Shown piece by piece: positions 18,207 through 27,454 of a stretch of DNA of 64,000 nt. Source of the stretch: Streptomyces fradiae (lineage in GTDB: Bacteria; Actinomycetota; Actinomycetes; Streptomycetales; Streptomycetaceae); assembly GCF_041270065.1 (NCBI RefSeq), contig NZ_CP065958.1, forward strand, positions 5,828,001 to 5,892,000, written 5' to 3'. Under the pieces are notes generated by a model. That model searched no databases and was not told the origin of the DNA. It saw only the letters and a program-made list of their open reading frames with translations. Made by a program: the position numbers and the translations under genes. Within the stretch, counting starts at the first letter, position 1, and the number at the start of each line of letters is the position of its first letter.

Positions 18207-19384
18207 CTCTCCCCCTCTGCCGGTACGGGGAGCAGCACCCGCACCTCGAACCCCCGGCCGTCCGGGCCGGGGCCCGTCTCCGCCGTACCGCCGTGCGCGG
18301 CGGCCCGCTCCCGGATGCCCACGAGACCGTGCCCGCCGGGGCCGCCCTGCGGGCCGCGCCCGTCGTCGGTCACCGTGACCCGCACGACGCCGTCGGCGTG
18401 GGCGAGCCGGACCTCGGCCGTACGGGCCCGGGCGTGCTTCACCACGTTCGTCAGGGCCTCCTGCACGATCCGGTAGACGCTCGCCCCGGTCGCCGCGGGC
18501 AGCGCCCGCACCCCGCCCTCCGTCGCGTACCCGACGCTCAGACCGCCCGACCGCACCCGCTCCAGGAGCACCGGGAGGTCCGCGAGGTCCGGCTGCGGCG
18601 CGCGCGGAGCCGCCGGGCCGCCCGCGTCCTCGCGCAACACGCCCAGCATCCGGCGCAGTTGGACCATCGCGTCCCGGCCGGTCGCGGAGATCGCGTCGAA
18701 TGCGGCCTCGGCCCGCTCCGGCGCCGCCCGGACCGCCACCGGCCCGGCCTCCGCCTGCACGATCATCAGGCTCACCGCGTGCGACAGGATGTCGTGCATC
18801 TCCCGGGCGATCCTGGCCCGTTCGCGGGCCGCGGCCCGCTCGGCGTCGACCCGGTGCGCCCGCTGCCGGGCGTCGGTGAGCCGGCCGAAGGCGTAGGCGG
18901 CGCCGAACACGAAGAGGGAGAAGGTGAGTTCGCGCGCCGACTGGGTGTTGAGCCACACCGAGACCGGCACCGCGACCGCCACCAGGATCCCGGCGGCGAG
19001 CCGCTTCCACGGCGGCGAGAGCACCGCGATCGTGTAGAGGCAGACCAGGCCGGTGTACGGCAGCGGCTGTCCCGGCCCCTCCAGGGCCAGCCGGTAGAGC
19101 CCGCTCGCCGCGATCACCGCGAGCAGCACCGCCAGCGGGGCCCTGCGCCGCCACACGAGCGGGACGACGGTGAGCGTGGTCAGTCCGTACGCCGGCCAGG
19201 TCGCCGGTTCGAGTTCCGGGCCGCGCGGCACCACGAACGGCATCGTCATCGCCGCCTGCACGAGCAGCGCCAGGCCGATGTCGACCGCCCATGGATTGGC
19301 CTCGGCCCGGGACCGCAGCCGGTCCCGGAGCAGCCGTGCGCGGGCCCCCGCGTCCCGCGTTCCCGCCGTCCCCCGTATCCGCAT
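18203..19384 (-). CDS. sensor histidine kinase, NarL-partner (HisKA_3) type
   Basis: 393 residues. About five membrane segments fill residues 35-165 with almost no extracellular domain, suggesting that it senses within or at the membrane. Then come a linker, the H-box ARIAREMHDILSHAVSLM with the phosphorylated histidine, and a compact HATPase domain ending in DDGRGPQGG and GLVGIRERAAAHGG. The ATG at 19384 overlaps the methyltransferase stop by one base, and its own stop overlaps the response regulator. Signal unknown. Confidence 0.9.
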   Translation of the reverse strand: MRIRGTAGTRDAGARARLLRDRLRSRAEANPWAVDIGLALLVQAAMTMPFVVPRGPELEPATWPAYGLTTLTVVPLVWRRRAPLAVLLAVIAASGLYRLALEGPGQPLPYTGLVCLYTIAVLSPPWKRLAAGILVAVAVPVSVWLNTQSARELTFSLFVFGAAYAFGRLTDARQRAHRVDAERAAARERARIAREMHDILSHAVSLMIVQAEAGPVAVRAAPERAEAAFDAISATGRDAMVQLRRMLGVLREDAGGPAAPRAPQPDLADLPVLLERVRSGGLSVGYATEGGVRALPAATGASVYRIVQEALTNVVKHARARTAEVRLAHADGVVRVTVTDDGRGPQGGPGGHGLVGIRERAAAHGGTAETGPGPDGRGFEVRVLLPVPAEGER

Positions 19385-20163
19385 TACGGCTTGCGCGCCA
19401 CCGCTCCGTACTGGGCGACGTCCGCCGCCTCCGGCGCCTGCCAGCGGGCGCAGGACACGATGCCCGGCTCCAGGAGGTCGAGGCCGTCGAGGAAGGAGGC
19501 GAACTCGGCGCGGCTGCGGGCGGTGATCGGCGGGGTGGCGTTGGCGTTCCAGAACTCCATGGCCGCCACGTTGGCCTCGCCGCCCAACTCGGGGTCGTAC
19601 GTCGGATGCGTGACGACCAGATAACTCCCGGACGGCACCGCGTCCATGAGGGTCCGGACGATCGCGCGGGCCTCGTCGAGGTCGAGGACGAAGTTGAGGA
19701 TGCCCAGTATCAGCACGGCGACCGGCCGCGAGAGGTCGAGCGTGCCGGCGGCCGCCGCGAGGATCCGCCCGGGGTCGCGGGCGTCGGCGTCCACGTACTC
19801 CGTACGGCCCTCGGGCGTGCCGGTGAGCAGCGCGCGGGCGTGGGTCAGGACGATCGGGTCGTTGTCGACGTAGACGATCCGGGAGTCCGGCGCGATCCGC
19901 TGGGCGACCTCGTGGGTGTTGTCGGCGGTGGGCAGTCCGGTGCCGATGTCCAGGAACTGGCGGATGCCGGCCTCCGCGGTCAGCCGGGTCACCGCCCGGC
20001 CGAGGAAGGCGCGGTCGGCGCGGGCCACGGCGCCGATGCTCGGGTGGAAGGCGGTGACCCGGTCGCCGACCTCCCGGTCCACCGGGTAGTAGTCCTTGCC
20101 GCCGAGCCAGTAGTTCCACACGCGGGCGTTGTGCGCGATGTCGGTGCGGATCCTGTCGTTCAT
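19384..20163 (-). CDS. DUF574-type SAM-dependent methyltransferase
   Basis: 259 residues, a family greatly expanded in Streptomyces. It begins with the characteristic AHNARVWNYWLGGKDYYPVD and has the SAM loop FLDIGTGLPTADNTHEVA. Substrates of this family are unknown. It overlaps the glycerophosphodiesterase by four bases and the histidine kinase by one, so it belongs to the same transcript as the two-component system. Confidence 0.85.
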   Translation of the reverse strand: MNDRIRTDIAHNARVWNYWLGGKDYYPVDREVGDRVTAFHPSIGAVARADRAFLGRAVTRLTAEAGIRQFLDIGTGLPTADNTHEVAQRIAPDSRIVYVDNDPIVLTHARALLTGTPEGRTEYVDADARDPGRILAAAAGTLDLSRPVAVLILGILNFVLDLDEARAIVRTLMDAVPSGSYLVVTHPTYDPELGGEANVAAMEFWNANATPPITARSRAEFASFLDGLDLLEPGIVSCARWQAPEAADVAQYGAVARKP

Positions 20164-20852
20164 GCACGGCCCTTTCGCACGACGGCGGCCAGCGTGTCGA
20201 TCCGATTGGTGGTGATCGAATCGACCCCGTTCCCGATCAGCTTACGCATGTTCCGTTTCGTGTCGGGGGTCCACACCGAGACCAGGAGGCCGGCCCGGTG
20301 CACCCGCTCGACCAGCTGCCGACTCGCCAGGCCGAAGCGGTAGTTGAGCCACCTCGGGCGCACCGCGTCGAGCAGCACCGGGCGCGGCGGGGCCAGCGTG
20401 TTCCAGGTCAGCGCGATCTCCGCGGCCGGGTCGGCGGCCCGGACGTCGAGCATGGCCGTGCCGCCCGCGCAGTAGTAGACGCGCTCGCTCGCGCCGCACT
20501 CGCGCACCGTGCCGACGATCTTCCGGACCGAGGCGTCGTTCCCGCCCGGCAGGTCCAGCATCAGCCGGTGCGGGCCGGCCGCGATCAGCGCCTCGCGCAG
20601 CGTCGGCACCCCGTCCTCGGTGATCTCCCGCAGCTCGTCGAGGGTCAGCCCGGCCAGCCGCCGGTCGAACCCCCACAGCCGCTTCAGGGTGTCGTCGTGC
20701 AGCAGCACCGGGACGCCGTCCTCGGTGAGCCGGACGTCGACCTCCACCGCGTCCGCGCCCCGCTCGAACGCCGAGACGATCGAGGGGACGGTGTTCTCGC
20801 GGACGCGGTAGGGGTCGCCGCGATGGCCGACGACGGTGACTGGGGTATCCAT
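20160..20852 (-). CDS. glycerophosphodiester phosphodiesterase
   Basis: 230 residues of the GDPD TIM-barrel family, which hydrolyses glycerophosphodiesters to glycerol 3-phosphate and an alcohol. The active-site set is present: VGHRGDPYRVRENT (catalytic His and Glu-Asn), EVDVRLTEDGVPVLLHDD (metal Glu/Asp and the second catalytic His). No signal peptide, so cytosolic. It starts 19 bases after the adenosine deaminase stop and overlaps the methyltransferase by 4 bases. Confidence 0.9.
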   Translation of the reverse strand: MDTPVTVVGHRGDPYRVRENTVPSIVSAFERGADAVEVDVRLTEDGVPVLLHDDTLKRLWGFDRRLAGLTLDELREITEDGVPTLREALIAAGPHRLMLDLPGGNDASVRKIVGTVRECGASERVYYCAGGTAMLDVRAADPAAEIALTWNTLAPPRPVLLDAVRPRWLNYRFGLASRQLVERVHRAGLLVSVWTPDTKRNMRKLIGNGVDSITTNRIDTLAAVVRKGRA

Positions 20853-20871
20853 GGCCCCATTCTCCCGGGCG

Positions 20872-21897
20872 TCAGGCCGACAGCCAGCGCTCCGTGTACG
20901 TGTCGATCTCCTCGGTGAGCCGCGCCTTGCCGGCCTCGTCGAGGAAGGAGGCCTCCACCGCGTTCTTCGCGAGCGCCGCGAGACCGCGCTCGTCCAGACC
21001 GAGCAGCCGGGCGGCCACCGCGTACTCGTTGTTGAGGTCGCTGCCGAACATCGGCGGGTCGTCGCTGTTGATCGTGACGAGCACCCCGGCCTCCACCATC
21101 TGCTTGACGGGGTGGTCCTCCAGGCGTTCCACGGCGCGGGTCGCGATGTTCGAGGTGGGGCACACCTCCAGGGCGATCCGGTGCTCCGCCAGGTACTTCA
21201 GGAGCTCCGGGTCCTGGACCGAGCTGGTGCCGTGGCCGATGCGCTCGGCGCCCAGCTCGTTGATCGCGTCCCAGACCGTCTCCGGGCCGGTGGTCTCGCC
21301 GGCGTGCGGCACGGACCGCAGCCCGGCCGCCCGCGCCCGGTCGAAGTACGGCTTGAACTGCGGGCGCGGCACACCGATCTCCGGTCCGCCGAGGCCGAAC
21401 GAGACCAGACCCTCGGGGCGCAGCTCGACGGCGAGCCGCGCCGTCTCCTCGGCCGCCTCGAGACCCGCCTCGCCGGGGATGTCGAAGCACCAGCGCAGCA
21501 CCACGCCGAGCTCCTTCTCGGCCGCGAGCCGGGCGTCCTCGATGGCGGCCATGAAGGCGCGCTCGTCGATGCCGCGGCGGGTCGAGCTGTACGGGGTGAT
21601 GGTCAGCTCCGCGTAGCGGATGTTCTGCCGGGCCATGTCCCGGGCCACCTCGAAGGTGAGCAGCCGCACGTCCTCCGGGGTGCGGACCAGGTCCACGACG
21701 GAGAGATAGACCTCGATGAAGTGGGCGAAGTCGGTGAAGGTGAAGTAGTCCGTCAGGGCCTCGGGATCGGTCGGAACCTTGGAGTCCGGGTGACGGGCCG
21801 CCAGCTCGGCGACGATACGGGGCGAGGCGGAGCCGACGTGGTGGACGTGCAGCTCGGCCTTGGGCAGCCCCGCGATGAAGGCGTGAAGGTCGGTCAT
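20872..21897 (-). CDS. adenosine deaminase
   Basis: Zinc hydrolase converting adenosine to inosine (purine salvage). The product is 341 residues. Zinc and catalytic motifs are in place: ELHVHHVGSASP (HxH), SFGLGGPE, HAGETTGPETV (catalytic Glu), IGHGTS, and TINSDDPPMFG (Asp pair). The ATG at 21897 was chosen because the family motif begins 15 residues later; the reading frame stays open further upstream but crosses the divergent gene's promoter region. It heads the minus-strand run down to the two-component genes. Confidence 0.92.
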   Translation of the reverse strand: MTDLHAFIAGLPKAELHVHHVGSASPRIVAELAARHPDSKVPTDPEALTDYFTFTDFAHFIEVYLSVVDLVRTPEDVRLLTFEVARDMARQNIRYAELTITPYSSTRRGIDERAFMAAIEDARLAAEKELGVVLRWCFDIPGEAGLEAAEETARLAVELRPEGLVSFGLGGPEIGVPRPQFKPYFDRARAAGLRSVPHAGETTGPETVWDAINELGAERIGHGTSSVQDPELLKYLAEHRIALEVCPTSNIATRAVERLEDHPVKQMVEAGVLVTINSDDPPMFGSDLNNEYAVAARLLGLDERGLAALAKNAVEASFLDEAGKARLTEEIDTYTERWLSA

Positions 21898-21979
21898 CAG
21901 GTCATCGTAGGCCGGAGGGCTGACCCGTCCCCCGTATGGCGTAGGCCGTAGCATGGCGTGACCACGATGGGGGAGGCCC

Positions 21980-22606
21980 ATGTCCGAGAACAACGACCAG
22001 CCGGTGGACCCGTGGGCGCCGCCGAACCAGGACGGCGTCGAACTGAGCAAGCCCACGCCCACACCGCCGCCGGTGCACGACCAGCCCACCATGGCGGCGA
22101 TGCCGGGCGCCGAGCTGCCGCCGCCGCCCGCCGCGCCGGGCGGCAGCTTCGGATACCCGACCGCCCCGCCGACGCCCACGCCCGCGGCCGGCACGCCCGG
22201 GTACGGCTACCCGCCGGCGCCGGCCCCCGCCCCGTACCCCGGTTACGGAGCGGGTTACGGCGGTCAGCCGCCGGGCTGGGGCCAGTCCCCGTCCAACGGC
22301 ATGGGCACGGCCGGCATGGTCGTCGGCATCATCGCCGTGGTCATCTTCTGCTTCTACGGGCTGCCCAGCCTGATCCTCGGCATCCTCGCCCTGATCTTCG
22401 GCATCGTCGGCAAGAAGCGGGTGCAGCGCGGCGAGGCCAACAACAGCGGCCAGGCCACCGCGGGCATCGTGCTCGGCGCGATCGGCATCGTGCTCGGCAT
22501 CGCGATGATCGTCTTCTACGTCTGGATCTTCGCCAACGCCGACGAGTGGGAGGAGAGCGGCAAGGACCCCTGGGAGACGTCGCTCGTCGTCGAGGGGCGC
22601 CGCTAG
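21980..22606 (+). CDS. DUF4190 membrane protein with Pro-rich N-terminus
   Basis: 208 residues. The first ~110 are Pro/Gly/Tyr-rich and disordered (PGYGYPPAPAPAPYPGYG). Two membrane helices separated by a short basic loop follow (GMVVGIIAVVIFCFYG, LILGILALIFGIVGKKR, then GIVLGAIGIVLGIAMIVFY), the DUF4190 arrangement. Proteins of this build are common in actinobacteria and unassigned. ATG with GGGGGAGG upstream; a TAGCAT -10 candidate at 21949-21954. Divergent from adenosine deaminase. Confidence 0.82.
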   Translation: MSENNDQPVDPWAPPNQDGVELSKPTPTPPPVHDQPTMAAMPGAELPPPPAAPGGSFGYPTAPPTPTPAAGTPGYGYPPAPAPAPYPGYGAGYGGQPPGWGQSPSNGMGTAGMVVGIIAVVIFCFYGLPSLILGILALIFGIVGKKRVQRGEANNSGQATAGIVLGAIGIVLGIAMIVFYVWIFANADEWEESGKDPWETSLVVEGRR

Positions 22607-22641
22607 CGCCTGAGGGCGCCGCACGCTCGAAACACCGGTGA

Positions 22642-22667
22642 ACGGGGGCTGCTCACGCGGCCCCCGT
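22642..22667. terminator. bidirectional hairpin between convergent genes
   Basis: ACGGGGGC (22642-22649) pairs with GCCCCCGT (22660-22667) around a 10-base loop, between the convergent DUF4190 and NADAR genes. Confidence 0.5.
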
Positions 22668-22695
22668 CCCCGTCTCCGGCCTTCTCCAGTGCCGC

Positions 22696-23238
22696 TCACC
22701 GCAGCCGCTCGCGCGCCTCCATCAGCGCGAAGCCCAGCAGGTTCTCGCCGCGCCACCGGTCCGGGTCCATGGCGCGCGGGTCGTCCGCCGCGAGCCCGAT
22801 GCCCCAGATCCGGTCCACCGGGCTGGCCTCCACCAGGATCCGGGTGCCGGTGCCGAGCAGGAAGGCCTGCAGGGCCGGGTCGGAGGCGAACTTGTGGACG
22901 CTGCCCGCCACGACGATGCCGAAGCGCTCGCGCCGCCACACCTCCTCGTCGAAGCCGCGGACCAGCCGGCCCGCCTTCTTCGCCTGCGCCGGAGAGGCCG
23001 CCGCGAGCGCCGCCCGTTCCGCCTCGGGGTCGTCGAAGAGCCGCGCCTTGCCGGCCATCATCCAGTGCTCGGCGGTCGCGTAACGCACGCCGTCCACCAC
23101 GAAGGGCGCCGGCCACCACTGGCTCAGACAGCTCGCCGACAGACGCCCGTCGGGGTGCGGCCGGTGCCCCCAGAAGTGCAGCCACTTCACCCGTCCGCCG
23201 CTTCTGACCTGCTGTTTCAAGGATTCGAGATCGTTCAT
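22696..23238 (-). CDS. NADAR-family protein (YbiA/DUF1768 type)
   Basis: 180 residues. Family marks: LSQWWPAPFVVDGVRYATAEHWMMAGKARLF near the N-terminus, and WGIGLAADDP with WRGENLLGFALMEARE near the C-terminus. NADAR proteins cleave N-glycosidic bonds of ADP-ribose adducts on guanine or of reactive riboflavin intermediates; some are antitoxins to DNA ADP-ribosyltransferases. No toxin partner lies beside it here, so a metabolite-repair role is the simpler view. It is divergent from the polyamine operon. Confidence 0.85.
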   Translation of the reverse strand: MNDLESLKQQVRSGGRVKWLHFWGHRPHPDGRLSASCLSQWWPAPFVVDGVRYATAEHWMMAGKARLFDDPEAERAALAAASPAQAKKAGRLVRGFDEEVWRRERFGIVVAGSVHKFASDPALQAFLLGTGTRILVEASPVDRIWGIGLAADDPRAMDPDRWRGENLLGFALMEARERLR

Positions 23239-23334
23239 GCACGCCACTGTTCCAGTTGCCACGGACACTCCGTACGGCAATTTCCCGCCGTCCTCGACAC
23301 ATTGATCGACCGAATCCGTCGCGTAACCAAAAGG

Positions 23335-23355
23335 CAACAACGGAATCACTTGTTG
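23335..23355. promoter_or_regulatory. inverted repeat ahead of the polyamine operon
   Basis: CAACAA (23335-23340), nine bases, TTGTTG (23350-23355), lying 60 bases before the ATG at 23415. It is an A/T-rich island in GC-rich DNA and a reasonable operator for the operon, but the regulator is not identifiable from sequence. Confidence 0.4.
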
Positions 23356-23414
23356 GACCGGATGCCCTCTGTCAGGATCGGCACTCAACTCGAGCTGGAA
23401 CAACGGAGAGCGTC

Positions 23415-24932
23415 ATGGGCAACCGCTTCCAGGCGTCGGACCGCTTCGCGGACGGCGCGCAGTACATCGGCGGGCGGCTCCGCCCCGGCACCTCGGACAC
23501 CGAGCACGGCGTCGTCGACCCGGCGACGGGGGAGACCGTCCTCACGTACACCCTCGCCTCGGCCGACGACGTCGACGCGGCCGTGACCGCCGCCGCCGAG
23601 GCCTTCCCCGGCTGGGCCGGCGCCACCCCCGGCGAGCGCTCCGACGCGCTGCACCGCTTCGCCGGAGTGCTCGCCGAGCGGGCCGAGGAGTTCGCGCAGG
23701 CCGAGTCCCTCCAGTGCGGCAAGCCCATCAAGCTGACCCGCGAGTTCGACGTGCCCGGCACCGTCGACAACACCGCCTTCTTCGCGGGCGCCGCCCGGCA
23801 CCTCCAGGGCCAGTCGGCCGGCGAGTACTCCGGCGACCACACCTCGTACGTACGGCGCGAGCCGATCGGCGTCGTCGGCTCCATCGCCCCGTGGAACTAC
23901 CCGCTGCAGATGGCCGCCTGGAAGATCCTGCCGGCCGTCGCCGCCGGCAACACCGTCGTCCTGAAGCCCGCCGAGCTGACCCCGCTGACCTCGCTGATGT
24001 TCGCCCAGGCGGCCACCGAGGCCGGCCTGCCCGACGGCGTGATCAACATCGTCAACGGCGCCGGACGGGTCGCCGGCGAGCACCTGGTCGGACACCCGGG
24101 CGTCGCCATGACCTCCTTCACCGGCTCCACCGGCGTCGGCAAGCGGGTCGCCGAGATCGCCACCGCCACCGTCAAGCGGCTCCACCTGGAGCTCGGCGGC
24201 AAGGCCCCGTTCCTGGTCTTCGACGACGCCGACCTGGAGGCCGCCGCGCACGGCGCCGTCGCCGCCTCCCTCATCAACAGCGGCCAGGACTGCACCGCCG
24301 CCACCCGCGCCTACGTCCAGCGGCCGCTGTTCGACGCCTTCGTCGCCCGGGTCGCCGAACTCATGGAGACGGTGCGCCTCGGCGACCCCTTCGACCCGTC
24401 GACCGACCTCGGCCCGCTCGTCAGCCACGCCCAGCGCGACCGGGTGGCCGGCTTCGTGGAGCGGGCCCGCGCCTACGCGACCGTCGTCACCGGCGGCGAA
24501 GCCCCTGGTGGCGAACTCAAGAACGGCGCATACTACCGACCCACCCTGATCACCGGCGCCCCGCAGGACAGCGAGGTCGTGCAGTCGGAGATCTTCGGGC
24601 CGGTCCTGGTGGCCCTGCCCTTCGACGGCGACGACGAGGGCATCCGGCTCGCCAACGACACCCCGTACGGCCTCGCCGCCTCCGCCTGGAGCCGCGACGT
24701 CTTCCGGGCGAACCGGGCCACCCGCGAGATCAAGGCCGGCTGCGTCTGGGTCAACGACCACATCCCGATCATCAGCGAGATGCCCCACGGCGGCTACAAG
24801 GCCTCGGGCTTCGGAAAGGACATGTCGGCCTACTCCTTCGAGGAGTACACGCAGGTCAAGCACGTCATGTACGACAACACGGCGGTGGCGGCCAAGGACT
24901 GGCACCGCACGATCTTCGGGGACCGTCCGTAA
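23415..24932 (+). CDS. aldehyde dehydrogenase, second aminobutyraldehyde-type enzyme
   Basis: 505 residues, first gene of the polyamine operon. Active-site cysteine in NSGQDCTAATR, glutamate in HLELGGKAP, C-terminal FEEYTQVKHVM. It resembles the 13566 enzyme in all key motifs and in its middle (APWNYPLQMAAWKILPA against APWNYPMMMAVWKFAPA). It likely oxidises the aminoaldehyde formed by the operon's amine oxidoreductase. ATG with GGAGAG just upstream. The extended C-terminus (AVAAKDWHRTIFGDRP) distinguishes it from the 13566 enzyme. Confidence 0.89.
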   Translation: MGNRFQASDRFADGAQYIGGRLRPGTSDTEHGVVDPATGETVLTYTLASADDVDAAVTAAAEAFPGWAGATPGERSDALHRFAGVLAERAEEFAQAESLQCGKPIKLTREFDVPGTVDNTAFFAGAARHLQGQSAGEYSGDHTSYVRREPIGVVGSIAPWNYPLQMAAWKILPAVAAGNTVVLKPAELTPLTSLMFAQAATEAGLPDGVINIVNGAGRVAGEHLVGHPGVAMTSFTGSTGVGKRVAEIATATVKRLHLELGGKAPFLVFDDADLEAAAHGAVAASLINSGQDCTAATRAYVQRPLFDAFVARVAELMETVRLGDPFDPSTDLGPLVSHAQRDRVAGFVERARAYATVVTGGEAPGGELKNGAYYRPTLITGAPQDSEVVQSEIFGPVLVALPFDGDDEGIRLANDTPYGLAASAWSRDVFRANRATREIKAGCVWVNDHIPIISEMPHGGYKASGFGKDMSAYSFEEYTQVKHVMYDNTAVAAKDWHRTIFGDRP

Positions 24933-25008
24933 CGATATGCGGCTACCGCCGCGTGGGAGCGCCGTCCGACCAGCGGCATCCACTCACCCCTCCGGAAGGG
25001 CACAGCGC

Positions 25009-26256
25009 ATGGAGCAGTACCAGTCCGACAGCCTGTCGGCCGCGCAGACGGCGGCGATACGGCGCAGCCTCACCAGCGGCCGGGGCGCCCTCAGCCGCCG
25101 CTCGATGCTGCGCGCCGGCGGCGTCGGCGCGCTCACCCTCGGCGGCCTCGCCGGGCTGAGCGCCTGCGGCATCCCGCCGGCCAAGCGGGAGGGCAACGGT
25201 CCCGCGTCCATCGACGTGTCGGCCAAGGAGAAGAGCGTCGCCTTCTCCAACTGGACCGAGTACATGGACGTGAGCGAGGACGAGAAATCCCGCCCCACGC
25301 TGGACGCGTTCCGGAAGCGGACCGGGATCACGGTCAAATACACCGAGGACATCAACGACAACGTCGAGTTCTTCGGCAAGATCAAGCCGCAGCTCGCGGC
25401 CGGCCAGGACACCGGCCGTGACCTGATCTGCGTCACCGACTGGCTGGCCGCCCGGATCATCCGGCTCGGCTGGGCGCAGAAGCTGGACCCGGCCAACCTG
25501 CCGAACGCCTACGCCAACCTCTCCCCGCAGTTCCGCCGCCCCGACTGGGACCCGGGCCGCTCCTACTCGTACCCCTGGACCGGCATCTCCACCGTCATCG
25601 CCTACAACGTGAAGGCGACCGGCGGGAAGAAGGTCGACTCGGTCACCCAGCTGCTCGACGACCCCGCCCTCAAGGGCCGGGTCGGCTTCCTCACCGAGAT
25701 GCGCGACTCGGTCGGCATGACCCTCCTCGACATGGGCAAGGACCCGGGCCACTTCACCGACGCCGACTACGACGCGGCGATCGGGCGCCTCCAGAAGGGC
25801 GTCGACAAGAAGCAGATCCGGCGCTTCACCGGCAACGACTACACCTCCGACCTCGACAAGGGCGACCTCGCGGCCTGTCTCGCCTGGGCCGGCGACATCA
25901 TCCAGCTCCAGGCCGACAACCCGGACATCCGCTACGCCATTCCGTCCGCCGGCTACATCACGTCCACCGACAACCTGCTCGTCCCCGCGCAGGCCCGGCA
26001 CAAGACGAACGCCGAGAAGCTCATCGACTACTACTACGAGCTCCCGGTCGCCGCCCAGCTCGCCGCGTACATCAACTACGTGTGCCCGGTCGACGGCGTG
26101 AAGGACGAACTCGCCAAGATCGACCCCGAGCTGGCCGCCAACACCCTGATCCTCCCGGACAAGGCGATGGCCGCGAAGTCCCGCGCCTTCCGCTCGCTCA
26201 GCAGCGCCGAGGAGACGGCGTACGAGGAGAAGTTCGCCAAGCTCATCGGCGCCTGA
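25009..26256 (+). CDS. potD: polyamine ABC transporter substrate-binding lipoprotein, Tat-exported
   Basis: 415 residues, PotD/PotF-like: captures putrescine or spermidine outside the membrane. A twin-arginine signal (SRRSMLRAGG) is followed by the lipobox LSAC, so it should be folded before export and then lipidated. The family segments FSNWTEYMD, LICVTDWLAARIIRLGW and YAIPSAGYITSTDNLL are present. ATG with GGAAGG upstream. It sits between an aldehyde dehydrogenase and the ATPase gene of the same transporter. Confidence 0.9.
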   Translation: MEQYQSDSLSAAQTAAIRRSLTSGRGALSRRSMLRAGGVGALTLGGLAGLSACGIPPAKREGNGPASIDVSAKEKSVAFSNWTEYMDVSEDEKSRPTLDAFRKRTGITVKYTEDINDNVEFFGKIKPQLAAGQDTGRDLICVTDWLAARIIRLGWAQKLDPANLPNAYANLSPQFRRPDWDPGRSYSYPWTGISTVIAYNVKATGGKKVDSVTQLLDDPALKGRVGFLTEMRDSVGMTLLDMGKDPGHFTDADYDAAIGRLQKGVDKKQIRRFTGNDYTSDLDKGDLAACLAWAGDIIQLQADNPDIRYAIPSAGYITSTDNLLVPAQARHKTNAEKLIDYYYELPVAAQLAAYINYVCPVDGVKDELAKIDPELAANTLILPDKAMAAKSRAFRSLSSAEETAYEEKFAKLIGA

Positions 26257-26305
26257 CCGCCCGCCGCCCGCCTGCCCTCCCCTTCACGAACCGGGACCGC
26301 AACCC

Positions 26306-27454
26306 ATGACTGAGAACACCACCGGCGGCGACGTCCGTCTGGCCGGCATCAGCAAGTCCTACGGCTCCTTCACCGCCGTCCACCCGCTCGACCTGACCAT
26401 CCCGCAGGGCTCCTTCTTCGCCCTGCTCGGCGCGTCCGGCTGCGGCAAGACGACCACGCTGCGGATGATCGCCGGCCTGGAGGACCCGACCACCGGCACC
26501 GTCTTCCTCGGCGACCGGGACGTCACCGACCTCCCCCCGTACAAGCGGCCGGTGAACACCGTCTTCCAGTCCTACGCGCTCTTCCCGCACATGGACGTCT
26601 TCGAGAACGTCGCCTTCGGTCTGCGCCGGCGCGGCATCGCGTCGGTCAAGAAGCAGGTCGACGAGATGCTGGAGCTCGTCCAGCTCGGCGACAAGGCCAG
26701 GCACAAGCCGCACCAGCTCTCCGGCGGCCAGCAGCAGCGCGTCGCCGTCGCCCGCGCGCTCATCAACCACCCGCAGGTGCTGCTCCTCGACGAGCCGCTC
26801 GGCGCCCTCGACCTCAAGCTGCGCCGCCAGATGCAGCTGGAGCTCAAGCGCATCCAGACCGAGGTCGGCATCACCTTCGTGCACGTCACCCACGACCAGG
26901 AGGAGGCCATGACGATGGCCGACCAGGTCGCGGTCATGAACGGCGGCCGGGTCGAGCAGCTCGGCGACCCCGCCGACCTGTACGAGAACCCGCAGACCAC
27001 CTTCGTCGCCAACTTCCTCGGCACCTCCAACCTCATCGAGGCCGAGGTCGCCGAGACCGGCGGCGACCTCCTGGTCACCGCCGGCGGCGGCAAGCTCAAG
27101 GTGCCCGGCGAGCGCTGTACCGCCGCCGTCCGGGTGGGCGGCAAGGTCCTGGTCGGGGTGCGGCCCGAGAAGATCTCCCTGGCGCACGCCGACGACGCCG
27201 GTGAGATCGCCGACGGCCGCAACCGGGTCACCGGCCGGATCGCCGAGTCCTCCTTCATCGGCGTGTCGACCCAGTACGTGGTGAACTCGCCCGCCGGCGC
27301 CGAGCTGCACGTGTACGAGCAGAACATCGAGCGCGACACCCGCCTGGTGCCCGGCGCCGAGGTCGTCCTGCACTGGAACCCGGCGCACACCTTCGGCCTC
27401 GACGCGGCCCAGGACATCGACGCGGGCGTGGAGACGGTGGAGGACGCCGCATGA
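26306..27454 (+). CDS. potA: polyamine ABC transporter ATP-binding protein
   Basis: 382 residues. Walker A GASGCGKTTTL, signature LSGGQQQR, Walker B VLLLDEPLGALD, switch His in VTHDQEEAM. The C-terminal third is a TOBE regulatory domain (VGVRPEKISLA). The order binding protein, ATPase, two permeases is that of pot operons. Its stop overlaps the next gene by four bases (ATGA). Confidence 0.92.
   Translation: MTENTTGGDVRLAGISKSYGSFTAVHPLDLTIPQGSFFALLGASGCGKTTTLRMIAGLEDPTTGTVFLGDRDVTDLPPYKRPVNTVFQSYALFPHMDVFENVAFGLRRRGIASVKKQVDEMLELVQLGDKARHKPHQLSGGQQQRVAVARALINHPQVLLLDEPLGALDLKLRRQMQLELKRIQTEVGITFVHVTHDQEEAMTMADQVAVMNGGRVEQLGDPADLYENPQTTFVANFLGTSNLIEAEVAETGGDLLVTAGGGKLKVPGERCTAAVRVGGKVLVGVRPEKISLAHADDAGEIADGRNRVTGRIAESSFIGVSTQYVVNSPAGAELHVYEQNIERDTRLVPGAEVVLHWNPAHTFGLDAAQDIDAGVETVEDAA

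Noticed and set aside
22696..23238. NADAR gene as the antitoxin half of a DarT/NADAR toxin-antitoxin or defence pair
   Set aside because: No ADP-ribosyltransferase or other toxin lies on either side; neighbours are a DUF4190 gene and the polyamine operon.
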